Source: Sporosarcina sp. D27 (GTDB lineage Bacteria > Bacillota > Bacilli > Bacillales_A > Planococcaceae). From it: a stretch of 64,000 nucleotides of DNA. A model generated the notes under the pieces. The model had not been told where the DNA came from. It made no database searches and saw only the letters and a list, made by a program, of their open reading frames with translations. This document shows, piece by piece, positions 8,812-17,253 of this stretch. Each line of letters begins with the position of its first letter. Within the stretch, counting starts at the first letter, position 1. The stretch is from contig NZ_AZUC01000014.1 in NCBI RefSeq assembly GCF_000586555.1, positions 273,361 to 337,360 of the forward strand, in the 5' to 3' direction. Both the position numbers and the translations under genes were made by a program.

Positions 8812-10467
8812 ATGGCAGCACCACGAAAACGGTTAGGGGATTTATTGGTTGAGTCTGGATTGATTTCAGATACTCAGCTCGATATGGCATTAGCGGAAAA
8901 GCCTATGGACCAGCGTCTCGGTGATGCATTGCTTGCGCGAGGATACATTACAGAACAACAACTAATTGAAGTATTGGAATTTCAACTTGGGATTCCTCAT
9001 ATCAACTTGTTCCGTTATCCGTTTGATCCGAAATTGTTTAATATTGTACCCAAGGATTTCGCCAAGCGAAACTTACTTGTCCCTTTGAAAGCAGATGGCG
9101 ATCGGTTATTTGTTGCGATGAGTGATCCAATGGACTATTTGACAATTGAGGATTTGCGATTGTCTACTGGCTTTCATATTGAAACAGCAATTGCTTCTAA
9201 AGATGATATTTTACGAACGATATCTAAGTATTACGAAGACGAATCATTCGAAGATATCTTCATCGATCAACCCGAAGAAACGAAACAGCAGGAAGAATTG
9301 ACAGATCTCGATTCACCGGTTGTTCGATTGGTGAACCAGTTGATGGTTTCTGCCGTTGCTCAAAAGGCGAGCGACATCCATTTGGATCCACAAGAAAACG
9401 AACTCGTAATCCGATACCGATTAGACGGAATGTTGAAAACGGAACGAGTCCTCCCTAAACACATGCAAGGGATGTTAACGGCTAGGATCAAGATTCTCGC
9501 TAATTTGGATATTACTGAACAGCGTTTGCCGCAAGATGGACGTATTAAGACGACCATCGATTTTCGTCCTATTGACTTACGGGTGTCAACATTACCTACT
9601 ATTTTCGGAGAAAAAATTGTGATGCGGATTTTGGATTTAAGTAGTTCACTAAGTGATTTGAAAAAACTGGGCTTCAATCCGCTAAACTTGGAACGATTTT
9701 TGGAGGAAATTAATCGACCGAACGGAATCGTTTTGATATCTGGACCAACTGGGTCTGGTAAGTCGTCGACGTTATACGCGGCGCTCAACAAATTGAATAG
9801 TGAAGAAGTCAACATCATTACCGTTGAGGATCCAGTGGAATACCAACTTTCTGGTGTTAATCAAATTCAGGTCAATCAAAATGTAGGATTAACGTTCGCT
9901 ACTGGATTACGGTCGATATTACGCCAAGATCCCGACATCGTCATGGTTGGTGAGATTCGAGATCGTGATACGGTCGAGATTGCGATCAGAGCGTCGCTGA
10001 CAGGACACTTAGTTCTCAGTACAATTCACACGAACGATTCCGTAGCATCGATCACACGATTGCTCGATATGGGTGTAGAACCGTTTCTCGTCACAGCTTC
10101 ACTCAACGCTGTTGTTGCGCAACGGCTCATTCGAAAAGTGTGCAGGGACTGTGGGAAGAAAATGCCGGCATCGACTCGAGAACAGGAGATTTTTGCAAAA
10201 CGCGGATTGGCAATTAATGAAATTAACCGCGGGTCAGGTTGTGCATCTTGTAACATGACGGGCTATCGAGGAAGGATTGCGATTCACGAAGTGTTGCTGA
10301 TCGACGATGCGATGCGAGAATTGATCAACAATAATGCGACGCCTGCTAAAATGAGAGAAGCTGCGGTCAACAGTGGAACAATCTTTTTAATCGATGATGG
10401 ACTGGATAAAGTGAAACAAGGACTGACAACGACGGAAGAAGTACTCCGTGTTGCGTTGCCTGAATAA
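8812..10467 (+). CDS. pilB: Type IV pilus extension ATPase PilB
   Basis: Hexameric cytoplasmic ATPase that powers pilin polymerisation. Residues 1-140 form an MshEN/T2SSE-N domain with two c-di-GMP-type half motifs, RLGDLLVESGLI and RLGDALLARGYI. The ATPase core shows Walker A GPTGSGKSST (about 308), an Asp box near ITVEDPVEYQ, Walker B DPDIVMVGEIRD and a His box. A zinc tetracysteine (CRDCG ... CASC) lies near residues 445-480. Length 551 is normal for PilB and too long for ComGA. GGAGGGGG precedes the ATG. It heads the motor block pilB-pilT-pilC. The first half motif ends in Lys where MshE has Gln. Confidence 0.95.
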   Translation: MAAPRKRLGDLLVESGLISDTQLDMALAEKPMDQRLGDALLARGYITEQQLIEVLEFQLGIPHINLFRYPFDPKLFNIVPKDFAKRNLLVPLKADGDRLFVAMSDPMDYLTIEDLRLSTGFHIETAIASKDDILRTISKYYEDESFEDIFIDQPEETKQQEELTDLDSPVVRLVNQLMVSAVAQKASDIHLDPQENELVIRYRLDGMLKTERVLPKHMQGMLTARIKILANLDITEQRLPQDGRIKTTIDFRPIDLRVSTLPTIFGEKIVMRILDLSSSLSDLKKLGFNPLNLERFLEEINRPNGIVLISGPTGSGKSSTLYAALNKLNSEEVNIITVEDPVEYQLSGVNQIQVNQNVGLTFATGLRSILRQDPDIVMVGEIRDRDTVEIAIRASLTGHLVLSTIHTNDSVASITRLLDMGVEPFLVTASLNAVVAQRLIRKVCRDCGKKMPASTREQEIFAKRGLAINEINRGSGCASCNMTGYRGRIAIHEVLLIDDAMRELINNNATPAKMREAAVNSGTIFLIDDGLDKVKQGLTTTEEVLRVALPE

Positions 10468-10479
10468 GGAGGGGATATC

Positions 10480-11520
10480 ATGATGAAACAACAGATTGAT
10501 GAGTTACTGACAAAGGCGGTAGAACTTCACGCTTCTGACATTCACATGACGATTGACTCTCCGCCTGTCTTTCGGATTAACGGAGATTTGAAACGTTTTG
10601 GGAGTGAACCGATTGATGAACAATTTACGATGGGGGTTGCTCAAGCAACAGTCCCTGATAAATTATTCACTGCGTTTAAGGAGCAAGGTCAGATTGACTA
10701 TTCATATGAAGTTCCAAAAGTTGCTCGATTCCGTGTAAATGCGTTTCAACAGCGTGGGGTTACGTCTCTCGCGTTTCGTACGATTCCAACAGACATTCCG
10801 ACAATAGAGTCCCTACAGATGCCGGGGATTTTAAAATCTCTGGCAGACACAAAACAAGGATTGATCCTTGTGACTGGACCGACTGGATCGGGTAAGTCCA
10901 CAACGTTAGCATCGATGATTGATTATTTGAATCAGACATCAAGAAAGCACATTTTGACGCTGGAAGACCCTATCGAGTATATGCATAGTCATGGTTCAAG
11001 TATCGTAGACCAGAGGGAAGTCGGTTTTGACACAGATTCATTCGCAGATGGTTTGCGGGCAGCATTACGTCAAGATCCAGACGTCATTCTCGTTGGGGAG
11101 ATGCGAGATTTAGAGACGATTTCAACTGCGATTACTGCTGCTGAAACCGGGCATTTGGTACTTGCGACGCTTCATACTTGGAGTGCTGCATCAACGATTG
11201 ACCGAATTATCGATGTGTTTCCTCATGGCCAACAAGCTCAAATTCGTGCCCAGCTCGCCGGAGTGTTGACAGCGGTTTTATCGCAAAGATTGTTGCCGAC
11301 GATAGACCGTTCCGGGAGACGAGCCGCTACGGAATTAATGATTAAAAATGCAGCTATTGCCAACTTGATCCGTTCAGAGAAGGTTCATCAAATTCCGAAC
11401 GTCATTCAAACGAATCGTGCTGCGGGTATGCACATGATGAATGCGTCTGTTAAAGAGTTATTGGATGGTGGGATCATTAGTTATGATACCGCTGAGCCTT
11501 ACTTGCAGGAGGAATCATAA
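10480..11520 (+). CDS. pilT: Type IV pilus retraction ATPase PilT
   Basis: Hexameric ATPase that depolymerises the pilus, giving twitching and DNA or surface pulling. The 346-residue length is typical. Walker A is GPTGSGKSTT, followed by LEDPIEYMHSH and the Walker B segment DPDVILVGEMRD. The retraction-specific C-terminal motif appears as AIANLIRSEK, close to the classical AIRNLIRE. There is no MshEN domain and no tetracysteine, which distinguishes it from PilB. It starts 12 nt after pilB with AAGGAGGGG. A PilT implies dynamic retractile pili, not just a competence pseudopilus. Confidence 0.95.
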   Translation: MMKQQIDELLTKAVELHASDIHMTIDSPPVFRINGDLKRFGSEPIDEQFTMGVAQATVPDKLFTAFKEQGQIDYSYEVPKVARFRVNAFQQRGVTSLAFRTIPTDIPTIESLQMPGILKSLADTKQGLILVTGPTGSGKSTTLASMIDYLNQTSRKHILTLEDPIEYMHSHGSSIVDQREVGFDTDSFADGLRAALRQDPDVILVGEMRDLETISTAITAAETGHLVLATLHTWSAASTIDRIIDVFPHGQQAQIRAQLAGVLTAVLSQRLLPTIDRSGRRAATELMIKNAAIANLIRSEKVHQIPNVIQTNRAAGMHMMNASVKELLDGGIISYDTAEPYLQEES

Positions 11521-11522
11521 TT

Positions 11523-12734
11523 GTGGCTCGATTTAAATATGATGGGCGAGACGCTAAATCTGTCCGTTCAGGTGTCGTAGTTGCTGACAATAAAAGAGAT
11601 GCAGCGTTGAAATTAAAACGCGAAGGAATCCGTGTGAAAAATTTAACGGAGCAGGCGGAAACCACGCTAACAAAAGAGATTCATATAGGAAAACCGGTAA
11701 AACGCCAGCATTTCATCATGTTTTTGCGCCAGTTTTCTACGTTGCTACGTGCAGGTGTGACCATTGTTGAAGCGATTCGGATTTTAGCACTCCAAGTGGA
11801 AGGGAAGCAGTTCAAAAAGATTTTGACGGAAGTTAATGAAGACTTACGGACAGGCGGCTCCTTATCTGACTCATTTGCAAAGCATCCGAAAGCGTTCGAG
11901 CCGCTTGTGGTGAATATGATTAAAGCCGGTGAACTGTCAGGTACATTGGATGATGCGCTGGACAGGCTTGCAATTCACTATGAAAAAGCATACAAGACAC
12001 GTCAAAAAGTGTTGTCTGCACTGTCATATCCAGTTGTAGTTGGGATTGTAGCAGTCGGAGTTGTCATTTTCTTACTGACGTTTGTCGTGCCGATGTTCGT
12101 AGATTTGTTCGCCAGTGTAGGTGGAGAATTACCATTGCTGACCCGCTTCGTCATGAGCGCAAGTGATTTTGCGCTGTCTTATTGGTATGTCATTGTTATG
12201 ACCGCGATGGCGATTGCGATTTCGTTTTATCTGATCCGAAATAACCCAGCAGGAAAGATGATGCTGGATACGATTTTACTTCGGTTGCCGATTTTCGGAG
12301 ACATTGTGAAGAAATCCGTTCTGGCAACATTAACTAGGACTCTTAGTTCGCTATTCTCGAGTTCAGTTCCGATTCTGCAATCAATTTCAATGACGGAAAA
12401 AGTAATTGAAAATGAAGTGGTTAAGAAAGTGCTTGTAAAGTCACGGGAATCATTGGAACGTGGCGGGTCACTTACAGAGCCGATGGAAGGGCACTGGGCG
12501 TTTCCACCGCTCATTCCGCACATGATTGCAATCGGAGAACAAACAGGTTCTTTGGATGCCATGCTTGCGAAAGTCGCGGATTTTTATGAAAGTGAAGTCG
12601 ATGCTTCTACAGAAAGGTTGAAAGCGCTCATCGAGCCAATAATGATTGTACTGTTAGCAGGATTAGTTGGGACTATTGTCCTTGCGATTTTATTGCCGAT
12701 GTTCAGCCTATTTAACGAGATAGATAATTTGTAA
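11523..12734 (+). CDS. pilC: Type IV pilus inner platform protein PilC
   Basis: Polytopic membrane protein of the T2SSF/PilC family that couples the PilB and PilT motors to the growing fibre. It has 403 residues in two repeated halves. Each half has an alpha-helical cytoplasmic domain (GGSLSDSFAKHPKAFEP; GGSLTEPMEGHWAFPP) followed by membrane helices (about 165-195, 215-235 and 372-395). The second half holds MIAIGEQTGSLDAML, a family signature. It starts with GTG 2 nt after pilT, with AGGAGG upstream. Confidence 0.94.
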   Translation: MARFKYDGRDAKSVRSGVVVADNKRDAALKLKREGIRVKNLTEQAETTLTKEIHIGKPVKRQHFIMFLRQFSTLLRAGVTIVEAIRILALQVEGKQFKKILTEVNEDLRTGGSLSDSFAKHPKAFEPLVVNMIKAGELSGTLDDALDRLAIHYEKAYKTRQKVLSALSYPVVVGIVAVGVVIFLLTFVVPMFVDLFASVGGELPLLTRFVMSASDFALSYWYVIVMTAMAIAISFYLIRNNPAGKMMLDTILLRLPIFGDIVKKSVLATLTRTLSSLFSSSVPILQSISMTEKVIENEVVKKVLVKSRESLERGGSLTEPMEGHWAFPPLIPHMIAIGEQTGSLDAMLAKVADFYESEVDASTERLKALIEPIMIVLLAGLVGTIVLAILLPMFSLFNEIDNL

Positions 12735-12784
12735 CGTGTAAACCTTAACGTCCATTAAAATTTCATAAATTGCTAGAAAAATAG

Positions 12785-12813
12785 TTCCACACAACCAGAA
12801 CTTTTGGTATACT
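12785..12813 (+). promoter_or_regulatory. Candidate extended -10 promoter for the major pilin gene
   Basis: TGG-TATACT (12805-12813) forms an extended -10 element with a weak TTCCAC -35 17 bp upstream. It would give the major pilin extra transcript, independent of the operon promoter. The 120-bp gap before the gene is the longest inside the cluster, which supports this. Confidence 0.5.
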
Positions 12814-12854
12814 GACAGTATGTTAGAAAGCACGTACACTAAGGAGGAGAACAA

Positions 12855-13271
12855 ATGAAAAAGTTTTTACAGAAGAAGTTGAAAAATGAAAAAGGTTTGA
12901 CACTTGTCGAGCTACTCGCAGTTATTGTTATTTTGGGTATTATCGCAGCGATTGCTGTGCCGTCGATTGGTAATATTATTGAGAATAGTAGATTTAAAGC
13001 TATAAAAGGTGATGCACAAACGATTTTATCAGCTGCTAATATGTATTATGCAGAATCTGATACTAAAACAGATGTTACTTTACCGATGCTTAAAGAAAAA
13101 GGTTTTATTAATGACTCAGGGGCATTTAAAATTGATGATGAAAAAGTAATTGTTACTTATAAGTCTGGTGGTAATACTTTCACTGGAACGGGTAAAAGTG
13201 GTAGTTATTCATTAACCATTACCGGTTTAACTAGTAAAGGTATAACAGATATGTCTAAACCTGCAAATTAA
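12855..13271 (+). CDS. pilA: Major type IV pilin PilA
   Basis: Structural subunit of the pilus fibre, 138 residues. The leader MKKFLQKKLKNEKG is cleaved before LTLVELLAVIVILGIIAAIA, with Glu at +5 and the classical PilA/ComGC helix. A short globular domain of about 95 residues follows, ending in a Gly/Thr/Ser-rich beta region (YKSGGNTFTGTGKSGSYSL). No cysteine pair is present. AAGGAGGAG lies 7 nt before the ATG, the strongest ribosome site in the cluster, as expected for the most abundant product. It stands between pilC and pilM. Confidence 0.93.
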   Translation: MKKFLQKKLKNEKGLTLVELLAVIVILGIIAAIAVPSIGNIIENSRFKAIKGDAQTILSAANMYYAESDTKTDVTLPMLKEKGFINDSGAFKIDDEKVIVTYKSGGNTFTGTGKSGSYSLTITGLTSKGITDMSKPAN

Positions 13272-13291
13272 ACCTAGTTAGGAGCCAACCC

Positions 13292-14269
13292 ATGCCATTC
13301 CCATTCTCCCGCCCAAAGCGGCCAATCTCACTTACAATTGAAGAAGACGCCGTCCGCTACGTAAAGCTCAAAGCGGGGGAACCGTTAACGGTCGAAGAAG
13401 CAGTAGAAATTCCACTGCTTGCGAACACCGTCCATGACGGGCGTGTTGTGGATTCCGCGGGGTTGGCCACTGTACTTGACGGGCTTGCGAAGGAATGGGG
13501 CATTGCGAAACGCAGTGTCCAGTTTCTTGCGCCTGATACATATGTAATGATCCGGAAAGTGCCGTACCCGGAAGATGTACTAGAAGACGAATTAAAAGGG
13601 CACTTTTTCATAGAAATCGGGTCGTCGATCTATTTGCCGTTCGATGATCCGGTTTTTGACGTTGTGCCATACTTACCCAATCAGGATTCTCATGAAGCCA
13701 TATTGATCGCATCCAAGGAAAGTGTCCTCACTGGATACGAAACTGCGTTAACTGAAGCGAAATTCGAACCTTTAGTTGCGGATATTGCGCCGCTCGCGCT
13801 CTATCGATTAGCACATGAAAAGCATCACTTCAGAGGGGACGAGCATGTTCTCTTAGCGGATTTAACCGCGGGGAAGCTTGTCGTTTCAATTTTCCATCAA
13901 CATTACCCTCAGTTTATGCGTCCAGTCGATTTAGAAAATGCCACGGAACTTGATGTATCGGCAACTGAGTTGTCCGTGGATTCCAATACATTGTCTCCTC
14001 GTGCAATTGTTCAGGAGCTTGAAAAACTCGTCAACTTTTATCGCTACAATATGTGGAATGGCAGTGCGACGATTACACATTTGCTTGTGAATGGGGAGTA
14101 CGCGGAGTTCGAGGAATTGCTGAAGCAAGTATCCGACCGTTTAAATGTGGTTGCTGGACCTTTGTTGCCGGAACCACTTAAATTCACAGATGGCGGGATA
14201 GTTCCTGCGTCGTTCAATCGGACAATCGGTTTGGCGCTGAAAGAGGTGCACCATGCTAGTCGATATTAA
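13292..14269 (+). CDS. pilM: Type IV pilus assembly protein PilM
   Basis: Actin-like cytoplasmic ATPase-fold protein that binds the N-terminus of PilN and links the motor to the periplasm-side alignment complex. It has 325 residues and starts PISLTIEEDAVRYVKLKAGE, matching the first strand pair of the actin-like fold. TYVMIRKVPYPEDVLEDEL and the segment around VLLADLTAGKLVVSI correspond to later fold elements. It overlaps pilN by 17 nt, implying coupled translation. Confidence 0.88.
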   Translation: MPFPFSRPKRPISLTIEEDAVRYVKLKAGEPLTVEEAVEIPLLANTVHDGRVVDSAGLATVLDGLAKEWGIAKRSVQFLAPDTYVMIRKVPYPEDVLEDELKGHFFIEIGSSIYLPFDDPVFDVVPYLPNQDSHEAILIASKESVLTGYETALTEAKFEPLVADIAPLALYRLAHEKHHFRGDEHVLLADLTAGKLVVSIFHQHYPQFMRPVDLENATELDVSATELSVDSNTLSPRAIVQELEKLVNFYRYNMWNGSATITHLLVNGEYAEFEELLKQVSDRLNVVAGPLLPEPLKFTDGGIVPASFNRTIGLALKEVHHASRY

Positions 14270-14963
14270 TCTATTGCCAGAAAAGGAGAAGGAGCGCTCT
14301 GTACTCCTTTACGTCGCGCTTGCGTTTCTCGGCGCAGCGCTTCTTTTTTGGCTAATTTTCTTTTTACTCACTCGCAATGTCACTTCGGACACAGAGCGTT
14401 TGGACAACCAATTTGTGAAACTTCAAGCGACGCAATCTGAATTGACCGAGCGATTGAACCGTTCTGATACTGCACAATCGCATGACCAGCTTGCTGCAAG
14501 TGTCCAGTGGGTTGAAGACTATCGTTATGAAACTGCTCCGTTGTTGGAAGACTTGGTCGCGCAACTTCCGAGACGTGGTTTTTTCCGATCATTTGCATTT
14601 GCGGCACCTCACCAAGCGACTGTGGAAATCCAATTTGATGATAAGACGGAAGCTGCATACTATTTAACTCGTATATTGTCTTCTGAATTTGTTGAGACTG
14701 CTTCGATTGAATCGATTGAAGCGGAAGAAATCGATCAGGAAGAGGGCGTCAATAACAACTGGTTGCCACGGTACCTTGCGACATACACGATTTTCTTTAC
14801 TGATGGACGTCAACTAATTGATGGGGTTGCGCCACCAGTTCCAGGTGATTCTGTGGAAGATGGTGAATCGTCATCTGACGAAACCGCTCCACCGTCAGAA
14901 AACACAGATGACAGTGAATCACCTGTTCCAGAAGAGGAGGGATCCGATGCGGAGTCTAACTAA
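14253..14963 (+). CDS. pilN: Type IV pilus assembly protein PilN
   Basis: Bitopic membrane protein that recruits PilM. The cytoplasmic start MLVDINLLPEKEKER carries the PilM-binding signature (usually INLLPWR or similar). A transmembrane helix (about residues 20-42), a coiled-coil-like stretch and a ferredoxin-like domain (about 110-170) follow. The last 50 residues are acidic and Ser/Pro-rich (ENTDDSESPVPEEEGS), unusual for PilN and perhaps a linker toward the thick wall. It overlaps pilM (17 nt) and pilO (17 nt). Confidence 0.86.
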   Translation: MLVDINLLPEKEKERSVLLYVALAFLGAALLFWLIFFLLTRNVTSDTERLDNQFVKLQATQSELTERLNRSDTAQSHDQLAASVQWVEDYRYETAPLLEDLVAQLPRRGFFRSFAFAAPHQATVEIQFDDKTEAAYYLTRILSSEFVETASIESIEAEEIDQEEGVNNNWLPRYLATYTIFFTDGRQLIDGVAPPVPGDSVEDGESSSDETAPPSENTDDSESPVPEEEGSDAESN

Positions 14964-15645
14964 ACGTCAAAAAGACATTGCCCTTCTCGTACTTGCGGTC
15001 ATCTTTTTTGTGTTGCTTGTCAGTTATAGCTGGTTCCAGCTCTATGCGCCAGCAAAAGAAGAAAATACGCGAGCAGTTAATTCACTCGTGAATCAGCGAG
15101 AAGTGATCTTTGAGTTACAACGACAAGTGGCTGCAAAACCGGTTGAACAGTCGAACAGTTCTCGTCCGTTGCAGCGAAAAGTCCCAGTGCTCCCGCTTGA
15201 GGATTTGCTGCTTGTCCAACTAGAAAAAGCTGAAGTGAAATCAAAGGCATTGATTAATAACGTGGCGTTTGCTAAAGATGAACTCAATGAGGTGCCGATA
15301 GAATCTTCTGACCAGCTGGATGCGGGGACAGATGATCCTGTACTTGCTCTTAAACAACTGACAATTGAAGTCGAACTCACTGCGTCTTCTTATGAAGAGG
15401 TTGATAAATTCATTCGTGAAGTGGAAGCGACGGAACGTATCTTTGTCGTACAATCTATTGAATTGGATACGCCTGAAGAGATTCGGGAAGCAGCAGCCGA
15501 AAAAGAGCCAATTGAACTAACCGTATCATTCCAAGCATTCTATCGTCCTGATCTCCAAGAACTAATACCTGAAGCTCCGAAACTGGACGCACCGATGCCA
15601 GCAGGGAAAGAAGACCCAACAACTCGCGCAGGTGAAGACGAATGA
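14947..15645 (+). CDS. pilO: Type IV pilus assembly protein PilO-like
   Basis: Partner of PilN in the membrane alignment complex, 232 residues. A cytoplasmic tail MRSLTKRQKD precedes one membrane helix (IALLVLAVIFFVLLVSYSWF), then a coiled coil and an alpha/beta domain (LKQLTIEVELTASSYEEVDKFI) as in PilO. ATG 14947 is chosen because GAGGAGGGA precedes it and the membrane helix follows directly; the open frame upstream lies inside pilN. The C-terminus is acidic and Pro-rich. It overlaps the prepilin peptidase gene by ATGA. Assignment rests on topology and order more than on sequence. Confidence 0.75.
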   Translation: MRSLTKRQKDIALLVLAVIFFVLLVSYSWFQLYAPAKEENTRAVNSLVNQREVIFELQRQVAAKPVEQSNSSRPLQRKVPVLPLEDLLLVQLEKAEVKSKALINNVAFAKDELNEVPIESSDQLDAGTDDPVLALKQLTIEVELTASSYEEVDKFIREVEATERIFVVQSIELDTPEEIREAAAEKEPIELTVSFQAFYRPDLQELIPEAPKLDAPMPAGKEDPTTRAGEDE

Positions 15646-16397
15646 CGGTTGTCTGGACAAGCTTTTTCTTCATTTACGGACTTGTATTTGGTTCGTTTTA
15701 TAATGTAGTCGGGTTACGTGTGCCGAAAAAGGAATCGATCGTATCACCACCGTCTCATTGTACAGTTTGCGATCGGCGCCTGACTGCTGTCGATTTGATT
15801 CCAGTATTTTCTTATGTGTTTTTGCGTGGGAAATGCCGAGGGTGCGGAACGAAAATCAGTGTCATATACCCTTTAATGGAACTTATTACTGGGGGGGTAT
15901 TCGCCCTCTCATTCTATTATTTAGGGTTTTCGATTGAGCTTGCAGTGGCGCTCCTATTCATCTCGATGCTCGTCATCATTACGGTTTCAGATATCGCATA
16001 TATGTTGATTCCAAATAAAATCTTGTTGCCCTTTGGTATCGCAATAGCACTACTGCGCATTATTAGCCCGCTTGACCCTTGGTGGGATAGTTTTCTAGGC
16101 GCAACAGTCGGTTTCCTAGTGCTCTTACTTATCGCCGTTGTGTCGAAAGGCGGCATGGGCGGTGGCGATATTAAACTATTTTTCGTCATCGGACTTGTAC
16201 TTGGAACGAAGCTCACCCTGTTTACTTTGTTTCTTGCGGCTTTAATAGGTTCAATCGTAGGGATTATCCACCTCCGTCGGACGCGTCAAGGAAGGAAAAC
16301 ACCCATCCCATTTGGACCATCTATCGCAGCGGCAGCTGTCATCAGTTACTTTTATGGTAACTTACTTGTCGGATGGTATCTGTCGCTGTTAACTTAA
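15642..16397 (+). CDS. pilD: Prepilin leader peptidase/N-methyltransferase PilD (ComC)
   Basis: Integral-membrane aspartyl protease that cuts the prepilins encoded in this cluster and methylates their new N-termini. It has 251 residues and about seven membrane helices. The cytoplasmic zinc loop shows two CxxC pairs (CTVC, CRGC). The catalytic aspartates lie in SDIAYMLIPNK and GMGGGDIKL. It is the last gene of the pilus operon and is followed by a strong terminator. It stands where comC lies in B. subtilis (before spoIIB and maf), so it may also process competence pseudopilins encoded elsewhere. Confidence 0.95.
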   Translation: MTVVWTSFFFIYGLVFGSFYNVVGLRVPKKESIVSPPSHCTVCDRRLTAVDLIPVFSYVFLRGKCRGCGTKISVIYPLMELITGGVFALSFYYLGFSIELAVALLFISMLVIITVSDIAYMLIPNKILLPFGIAIALLRIISPLDPWWDSFLGATVGFLVLLLIAVVSKGGMGGGDIKLFFVIGLVLGTKLTLFTLFLAALIGSIVGIIHLRRTRQGRKTPIPFGPSIAAAAVISYFYGNLLVGWYLSLLT

Positions 16398-16413
16398 GTC
16401 GAACAATTTTCTT

Positions 16414-16443
16414 GAACAAGACGACATCAGTCTTGTTCTTTTT
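16414..16443 (+). terminator. Terminator of the pilus operon
   Basis: The 9-bp stem GAACAAGAC/GTCTTGTTC with a 7-nt loop is followed by T5. Confidence 0.88.
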
Positions 16444-16485
16444 CATGTCCGTTTTGGTACGGTTAATGAAACTGGGGGGATTGTT

Positions 16486-17157
16486 ATGAACTTCAAGAAA
16501 AAGTATACGAAAATGACAATTATGTTGGCACTCGGACAAGGCGTTCTGCTTGGGATTGCGGCAGTGGCCATTGTCGGATTCATCCTTTTGAAGACAGAGA
16601 AACCTGAAAGTGCTGCGTCACCTAACGTTAACGTACCAGCGAGTGGACCTGCATCCGGTCAGGGAACTGATAAAAAAGACGATACGAAGCCTGACACTGC
16701 AGCTGCAGGAGCGCCTATACCCATGTATGCGAAACAACATGGGGTGTTTTCATCAAAAACGTCTGCAACTTCGTTTATATCGGATGAAAACCTGGCGAAA
16801 GCCGCAGCAGTCCAAGCCAATGGACAATTTTATGTATGGAGTGCATTGGGATTATCTGAAATGGATGCAGATCCTGCTGGAGAAGAGGGTGTGTTCCGTA
16901 AACAAGTGAACGTCTCTCCACTAGCTTGTGATAGTGGAGAAGGCGAATTATTGAGGAGTGTTTTAGGTGCTACTAAAATTTCTGAAATTCAGGATTTGGT
17001 CGCTTCTCGGAAACAGAGTGTAGGTGAAGGGAAAAAAGATACGTTCTCGAGTAACATCACCGCCATCACTGCATTTACAGACGATATTAATGTCATCAAA
17101 ATGCATTTGCTAGCACATTACTCCGAGACAGGTAAGTGTGTCAAACTTGAATTTTGA
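16486..17157 (+). CDS. spoIIB: SpoIIB-like membrane protein with SPOR-type domain
   Basis: This is a 223-residue protein with a short basic cytoplasmic tail, one membrane helix (about 10-37), a Pro/Ala/Asp-rich linker (to about 78) and an extracellular domain. The domain begins KQHGVFSSKTSATSF and reads on as VQANGQFYVWSALGLSE, like a SPOR-type peptidoglycan-binding fold. In B. subtilis SpoIIB, which helps septal wall remodelling during engulfment, lies between comC and maf, exactly this position. This copy is about 110 residues shorter than the B. subtilis protein, mainly in the cytoplasmic part. GGGGGG lies upstream of the ATG. Name given by synteny plus topology. Confidence 0.6.
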   Translation: MNFKKKYTKMTIMLALGQGVLLGIAAVAIVGFILLKTEKPESAASPNVNVPASGPASGQGTDKKDDTKPDTAAAGAPIPMYAKQHGVFSSKTSATSFISDENLAKAAAVQANGQFYVWSALGLSEMDADPAGEEGVFRKQVNVSPLACDSGEGELLRSVLGATKISEIQDLVASRKQSVGEGKKDTFSSNITAITAFTDDINVIKMHLLAHYSETGKCVKLEF

Positions 17158-17253
17158 TCGCTAAAAAGGTACCAAAGTCATATTATGCTGTTTTCTACAC
17201 AATTTTCTTCTGAATCACATTGTCGTATGATGTGGCAAAGGGGGCATTTACGT

